From: Climacium dendroides
Lineage: Eukaryota > Streptophyta > Bryopsida > Hypnales > Climaciaceae
Length of the DNA: 64,000 nucleotides
Direction of reading: 5' to 3'
NCBI GenBank assembly: GCA_950106755.1
Contig: OX467089.1
Location: 29,617,345-29,681,344, forward strand
Both the position numbers and the translations under genes were made by a program. A model generated the notes under the pieces. That model had not been told where the DNA came from. It ran no database searches and saw nothing but the letters and a program-made list of their open reading frames with translations. Positions 58,310 through 64,000 of the stretch are shown here, one piece after another; the stretch's first letter is position 1; every line of letters starts with the position of its first letter.

Positions 58310-60004
58310 TAACAAAGTCATGTGCATTATAATTCACCTCGGGAATTGAAAAATGAGGACCTTGAAATGAAATGCAAATGGATTAATCTCCAAAACCTGC
58401 AAGATTATCCACATTTTCAACAGATTCAAGAGTTGAAAAACGCCAAAAAAATCAAAAACAACATCTCAAACCAGCAGACAACCTAAACCTAAAACCAAAA
58501 AGTAATTGTGCAAACCTACAACATCTCCAACAAGCATGTTTCCATCTAGCAACTCCCAAACCATGAATTTCTAACAGAAATCAACAAACCTCAAGAGAAC
58601 TAAAAAAAGAACGTATGCACACGATACATCCTGCAACTTAAACCCCACTAACACATTCATTGGACATTGCAGCTAGCTTTACAACAATCACAGAAATCAC
58701 TATTCAAAGCAGAGATGGTGCAAGAGAATTGAAATTAATACATACCTGAGTTTCTACAAGCAAGTGCTATGCAACTTCAGCCTCAACTTAGCTCCTACTT
58801 TCAGTGTAGCTGCTTATTATGGACTCTACAATCTTGTAACTCCAGTGCTACAATCGTCAATCTAAAATGCAAAAAACAAACCAATTTTAAAAAACTTACA
58901 TTGCAAACCAAATGCCAAGAAACAAACTGCAAACATAATCCAAGCAACTAGATTCCTTCCAACAATTAAAAAGAAAGATCCAATCTGTTGGGAGCAAATA
59001 CCTCCTAATACAATACACAACTCTTATCAGAAAGCAAATACCTCCAAACACAATACACAACTCTTATCCACAATAATTGAATTTCAACAAGATTCTTTGG
59101 GCACCCAACACAATGCGATTTCATCCTCAATTTTTTTAAATTGAAGACCATTTTTCCACAAAAACCTACATCACTGCAAGTACGACAAGCTTCAAAACAA
59201 GGCGCCCTTGCAATTCAACAGAACTTCAGTAGGTGAACAATTCCAATCACCGTTGATCAATCTTCAATGATAAAAATGAATGCTTCCCTTTGAACCTATG
59301 CTGAGTTACAATCCACTTACAAAACGCACTTTAACCAAGCATCGAATCCAGAGCTAGCAAATATGATCAGCCTCACAATGTAGGTTTGATGCAGGGCAAT
59401 GCCGAGTTATCTCATAAGAATACACATCATGTAAGCCTAAGCATTTTGAAATTACTCAATGGGGAGATTGCGCTATGGATTCAAATCCATTACTACAGTT
59501 TGCTGAAGCAAGGGAATCTATCTCATTCTAAGCCCCGATTTCAATTTGCGATGTCCACTGTCGGGGTTTTAGGGTTCCGGGTTTTGCGTGTGAAATCCTT
59601 CAGAGTAGAAACGTACGCAATTCGAATTTTTTCATGAAAGAGATTAGCGCCCTCGCAGGCGAGGTCAAAAGCACATATCGAACAGAGTGTTTCACGGTAC
59701 AATTCCTCCCTCTAATCCGATTCAGCAGCCATTTTTTTATTTTTTTATTTTCTTAAACTTTTGTTTCTTAATTTTTGTTTTTCACCTATGAATTTATCCA
59801 TCCATGCAGAAAAGATGCACAAGTGAGTGGGTGTCTTTAGGCAATTCTTACGTTCAAGACCTGTGAACAGGACCATTCGAAAACACGAAACCATGCATGT
59901 GTAAACACTAGAGAGCGCAAGGAAGGAAAGGATACCTGCAATGCTGCTACCGCTGTTGCTGCGCCCTGTGCTCCGGCGCCCTCTGCTGTTGCGAGCAATG
60001 CAAG
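58310..60004. other. AT-rich DNA, nothing recognised
   Basis: No supported gene. The ORFs at 59386-59637 (+) and 59745-60029 (-) have no recognisable domains. Confidence 0.35.
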
Positions 60005-60378
60005 ATCCTACTCCCTCACTCTCCTCCAACCCACAATGTCTTTTGCAATCGCATAGCTCTCTTAGCGAGCACTCCAGGTTCCACCTTCCGCTGTGAGCAT
60101 GGAAAATCCTGCTCCCTCACTCTCCTTCAATCCCACAATCCGACACCTCTGCTCTACTATGAAAACTAAAAAACAAAAAACAAAAAAACAAAACAAGAAC
60201 ACACACTGCACAACACGAAAACACAGACACAGCAAAACACAACGAAAGAATACAAACCCTAACCAGCCCGAACCCTACATCCCGCGACGAACCCGCCCGA
60301 ACCCGCCCGAACCTGTACCCGCCCAGACCCGGACTCGCCCGAACCGGTACCCGGACCCGCCTATGGAACCCGGACCCG
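60005..60378. repeat. Short direct repeat and ACCCGCCCGA-rich tract
   Basis: A 34-bp sequence starting ATCCTACTCCCTCACTCTCC (60005) recurs at 60106 with few changes, a 101-bp offset. After a CAAAAAACAAAA run, 60290-60370 holds ACCCGCCCGA/ACCCGGACC repeats. The 126-codon ORF across them has a composition set by these repeats. Confidence 0.5.
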
Positions 60379-60424
60379 TATCGGCTTTATACTTCTTTTG
60401 CATTACTACTAGAGTGCCCTGTGG

Positions 60425-61240
60425 CGTTGCCACAATGAAAACAAAAATAAAAGTAATTTTTAAATTTTCTTAAAAACTAAAAACAACTCAAAAATGCATA
60501 ACTTTCTAACTGTAAGTTGGAATGCCATGAAACCAAGCCTGTGCACCCCTCCTCGCCAAGAACTCTCCGACGATACCAAAATTGTGACCAAAATATGAGA
60601 AAAAGTAATTTTCGAATTTTTTAGAACCAAAAACAACTAAAAAATGCATAACTTTCACATCGTACTTTCAATCACCACAAAACCAAGCCATTGCACCCCT
60701 CCTCGCCAAGGGCTTTCTGACAATATCAAGTACGTGTGTCTTAAGCCATTGCCATAGTCAAAACAAAAGTAAAAATAATTTTCTAATTTTATAGAACCAA
60801 AAACAACTCGAAAATGCATAACTTTGTCATTGTGAGTCGGAATGCCACAAAACAAAGCTTGTGCACCCCTCCTCACCAAGGGCTTTCCGGAGGTAGTGTA
60901 TCTTCTGTTGTTGCCACAGTCAAAACAAAAATAAAAGTGATTTTCTAAATTTTTAGAACCAAAAATAACTAAAAAATGCACAACTTTCTCACCGTGAGAC
61001 GAAATGCCACAAAACAAAGTCCATGCACGCCTCCTTGTCAAGAGCTTTCCGACAGTACCAAGATTGCAACCGAAATATAAGAAAAAATAATTTTCTAATT
61101 TTCTAGAACCAAAAATAACTCGAAAATGCACAACTTTCACACCGTAGGTCCGAACACCACGGAACCAAGCCGGTGCACCCCTCCTCGCCAAGGGCTTTCC
61201 GACGGTACCAAGCACGGGACCGGGGGACACACAGTCCGGG
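60425..61240. repeat. Tandem array of five units, about 145-170 bp each
   Basis: Each unit carries AGAACCAAAAACAACT, ATGCATAACTTTC, a GGAATGCCACAAAACCAAG-like block, GCACCCCTCCTCGCCAAG and CTTTCCGAC(G/A)GTACC in that order. Units begin near 60430, 60590, 60760, 60915 and 61080. Units differ by 10-20 percent by eye. A minus-strand ORF of 191 codons (60655-61230) reads three of them in the same frame. Confidence 0.75.
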
Positions 61241-61696
61241 AGATCTCAACATGACAAACAAAACAAACAAACAAAACAAAACAAAACAAACCACCTGTCT
61301 TAATAGAAGAGATGATTTTGTACTTTTGTGACCTTTGAATCAATTTGTTCACGAAGCTTTTGAGATTTAAAAGTTCTTCCTTGAAATTTTTTTTTTCGGG
61401 TGCTAATGTTAGTGTGACAACTCATATTTTTGATTTTTATTTGTTTACCTTTTTGAGCGAACCGGAAATTAGAAATAGGTATCCGGATTCATCTAGAGAG
61501 AAAAATAAAATCCAAAAATAGTCACAAAAGGACCTTACAGAACTAATCCGGTTTTAGGTCAAAGCGGAACGGATTAGATGTACAACCGGATAAGTATTTC
61601 CGACCGGAATCTTGTTGACCAGATGGAAGATAACCGGATGTCAAGAACCGGACCGGATATCCGACCGGTCATAAAGACAGTCCAGGGCGTCAGGAC

Positions 61697-61704
61697 TATA
61701 TAAA
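61697..61704 (+). promoter_or_regulatory. TATA-like box of element H
   Basis: TATATAAA, 284 bp into the element and 313 bp before the ORF ATG, the same layout as in A, C and E2. Confidence 0.5.
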
Positions 61705-62016
61705 GCCTGGCCCTGCCCATTTTCAGGTCTCTGGATTTCCACGTGTTGTCGTGTCCTGATTTAGCGCCTGACGTTTCTATCGTTGACCACGACAAGGAAG
61801 AGGAAGTACAAGAGGGTCCAGAAGTGAGAGAGGGGTGTGAGACGGAGAGATCCCCTCCGGACATGAGTGGGTGAGACCTTGAGTGCGAGCGGATATGTGA
61901 GAAACTAAGAGTGTGAGCACGCCAGTAGATTAGTTTACAGGCGGAGCGGAACATCTAAGTGTTGGCGCTCCCTTGTTAGGACTATAGAAGAGTGAAAACC
62001 GGGTAGAGCTACCCTC

Positions 62017-63689
62017 ATGCCGCGGCTGAACCGGAAGAGAGGTTCTAACACCCCGTCCCCGAGTGAAGTAAAGCTTAGAAAAGTGGTTCCAGTCATGCCG
62101 ACCAAGGAACCGGAACAGGGAGAGCTCAGAGAGGATTTGTCGTTGATGGGTTGTCAGGGGTTAGCTTTGAAACCTTGGGGTTTCAAAGATGAAAGGATGG
62201 TTAGAGAAATCCTGAGTGGCGTATCGAATCAGTTCGATAATACCCTGAGAGGGAATCCGGTCCAATGGACCGAGGCTTTGTGGCGGGACGTATACGGATT
62301 CCGGCCAGGAGGACTCGGGCTTGCCAACTGGAAGGATGATTTCGTCCAGGGCAAGTTCGGAAGCATAGTAAACCCGAAGGATGGCTACGCGGTCGAAGAC
62401 TACCTCGATGACCGGGAGCGACGCCTGCTCCAGTTCCTGGTTCCGGTTTTGCATCCGGAAAAGCCCACCAGGGTGACTATCACCTTGGCTAACACGATTT
62501 TCGGAGCGCTGAGCGGAACCCGGAAAGTAGACTGGGGCCGGATCTTCTTTGATCTGGTGTTCCAGCTTACTACAAGAGTGGGGAGAAGTAGAGCTACCCC
62601 ACTGTGCCCTTATGTGTACCACCTCTACCAACAACAGGAACTGCTGACGGAGGTGGAGCTGAAGGTGTGGAAGGCCCAAGAGCGGACCATGAAGTACGGA
62701 GAATCCGAGTCCGACCAAGAAGCGGATTCCGGAAACGAAACCGAGGAGGAGGAAGAAGAAGAAGAGGAGAGGAGGAACCGTATGTCCCCGCCAAGAGGCA
62801 GAAGACCACACCGACTCGGAATCGAGGAACACCCCCAGGACATCCGAGGCCGCGCAGAGGTGAGACTCCAACTGGACCGGATGTGGCATCCGGATCGTGA
62901 ACCGCAGATCCGTTTGACGAGTTGGTTGGGATCCTCTGCGGAATTTGGGCGGATTGGGAAGTGAAGAGGCGGACGCTCGAGGAGATCGCGGAATTAATCG
63001 GAGCGGAACCGGACAATCAGTTATCGCGGAAGGTGGCTGAGAGTGTTATCAATCCGGAAGAGCTCCGGAAGATGAAGGAGGACAGCAAGCGGCAGTACGA
63101 TGAGGTGGACACCCTCAAGGCCAAACTATTCGCGTTGCTTGAGAACGCCACCGTGACAAAGGAGATGGCAGAGGAAATGAAGAAGTTGGCCGCGGAAGTG
63201 AAGGACGTGCTTGGAGGACCCGGAGCTGCAGTCACCAAGGCACGCCTGTTCGAAGAGGAGGTGCACAAGGACAAGAAGATATCCAGAACCAGGGTGGTGC
63301 ACATCCTCACCGATTTTGAAGAGCAGATGGAGAAGCTCCTATCCAAGGCACGGGAGTCAGCGGACCGGATCGTGGAGAGCAGCCAGAAGTTGACAGAAGT
63401 TCCGGTCTGGCTCTCAGAAATTTCTCTTCCGGACTTGTTTCCGGAAGACGTAGCTCAGGAGCCGGGAAAGGACAAAACGCCCCAATCAAGCAGAGCAAAG
63501 GAGACACCCTCGACCGGACATCAGCCGATAGATTTGGACTCCCCGGAAGTTGAGGAAGAACATCCGGTTCCACCTACGAGTGGGGAACGGAACCGGAATC
63601 TAAATGAGGTCTTCGAGCAGTTGGAGAGACCTGATGAGAGTCCTACCATTGGATCCCGAGTGTATGAGACGGAACAGGAAGGATTGTAA
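62017..63689 (+). pseudogene. MGC-PW family ORF in H, one frameshift and one stop
   Basis: ATG at 62017 (MPRLNRKRGSN). The conserved domain is very well preserved: LMGCQGLALKPWGFKDER, NPKDGYAVEDYLDDRERR, FLVPVLHPEKPTRVTITLAN, IFGALSGTRKVDWG and CPYVYHLYQQQELLTE. In the polyglutamate tract near 62750-62775 the frame must change to reach PYVPAKRQK, TGA 62898, then DELVGILCGIWADWEVKRRT and a coiled coil with KARLFEEEVHKD, ending at TAA 63687. Two lesions make it near-intact. The DWEV...EEI block matches the same place in A/C. Confidence 0.7.
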
Positions 63690-64000
63690 AAATAGGACTT
63701 ATAGATAGGAACCGGAATAGAATCCGGTTAGGATAAGGTAGGACCGAATTGTCAGCGCCTTTAGAGGCGGAAATCATGTATTCACTTTTTGCTTTTTGCT
63801 TTTTGTATATAAAACAGTCTCTGAGCTGGAGACGAGGGAGAGAGTTCTTTTGGCATTTCCTTGTGTACTTTCCTTTAAACTAACTTTTGTGTATTTTTCC
63901 CGAGTATTGGCAAGAGTGCACGGAGTCAAAGTAGGAAGGTGAGTACGGAGGTGTTGGTAGAGATCCTTTCCTTGATGTATATTTCCGGTTCTAGGTACAT

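Larger units (their letters stand above)
61413..64000 (+). mobile_element. Element H: ORF-bearing LTR-like element, 5' part (runs off the window)
   Basis: Starts TGTGACAACTCATATTTTTG, matching the start of A/C. It has a TATA-like box at 61697, a 5' leader, the embedded ORF (62017-63689) and the beginning of the 3' non-coding part. The far end and target duplication are outside the window. Confidence 0.65.

Noticed and set aside
60655..61230. 191-codon minus-strand ORF as a gene
   Set aside because: It is read entirely from the tandem repeat units and has no recognisable domain; kept only as an observation.
1..64000. CRISPR arrays, rRNA or tRNA genes
   Set aside because: No regularly spaced identical repeats with unique spacers and no recognisable tRNA or rRNA sequence; the TGGTATCAGAG at 36377 is a primer-binding site, not a tRNA gene.

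Overview
The window looks like repeat-dense nuclear DNA of a streptophyte (a land plant or a charophyte alga). The evidence is a plasma-membrane H+-ATPase gene fragment with plant-style GT-AG introns, CCCTAAA-type interstitial telomere-like sequence, CACTA-type DNA elements with 3-bp target duplications, and an LTR retrotransposon whose primer-binding site matches plant initiator tRNA-Met. The species cannot be fixed. The pump fragment lacks the C-terminal motif I expect from seed plants, so a non-seed plant or charophyte is plausible. No bacterial, organellar, rRNA, tRNA or CRISPR features were seen.

Layout. 0-7 kb: a degenerate minisatellite, then an unrecognised gene (N-terminal tryptophan-rich domain, coiled coil, RING-like finger) decayed by a frameshift and stops and split by a 3.5-kb LTR-type element (A). 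7-12 kb: a hairpin MITE, a second decayed member of the same gene family (minus strand) broken by a CACTA-type MITE, and a fragment of the A family (B). 12-17 kb: a decayed En/Spm-like (Transposase_24-like) coding region followed by a decayed FCP1-like phosphatase, ending at a CACTA-type terminus. 17-24 kb: AT-rich DNA with two 698-bp direct repeats enclosing a two-exon H+-ATPase fragment. 24-41.8 kb: a nested retrotransposon graveyard. It holds gag pieces, a near-identical inverted copy of A (C), three 1.3-kb LTRs of another family (one nested in another, with a non-autonomous CACTA element inside), and a related element (D) split by E2. 41.8-49.2 kb: a gene cluster on the minus strand: a decayed ParB-like (GQHS) plus methyltransferase-like protein, a low-complexity protein, an apparently intact two-exon FCP1-like phosphatase, and a further exon. 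49.2-58.1 kb: a roughly 413-bp tandem array carrying palindromes, broken by two large ORF-bearing LTR-type elements (F and G). 58-64 kb: telomere-like repeats, a 150-170 bp tandem array, and the 5' part of another ORF-bearing LTR-type element (H).

Two themes stand out. First, at least six elements (A/C, D, E1/E2, F, G, H; 3.5-4.3 kb where complete) have TG...CA ends and, where checkable, 5-bp target duplications. They have no terminal direct repeats, and each carries one long sense-strand ORF of a shared unrecognised family: a domain with an MGCxGFL...PW motif and an HLY block, followed by a coiled coil. They look like solo LTRs with a gene inside the LTR. Second, an interspersed palindrome (TTCAGGTCG, 3-nt centre, CGACCTGAA and variants) recurs from 42.7 to 58.0 kb. 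It lies in introns and flanks of the ParB-like/FCP1 cluster and in a tandem array upstream of the cluster's first gene, and was not noticed elsewhere. This is the strongest candidate for an undescribed mobile or regulatory system.

Most coding regions here are pseudogenes. The G ORF and the 43.0-44.2 kb FCP1-like gene are the best intact ones. All coordinates were read by eye, and percentages or alignments were not computed except where counted.
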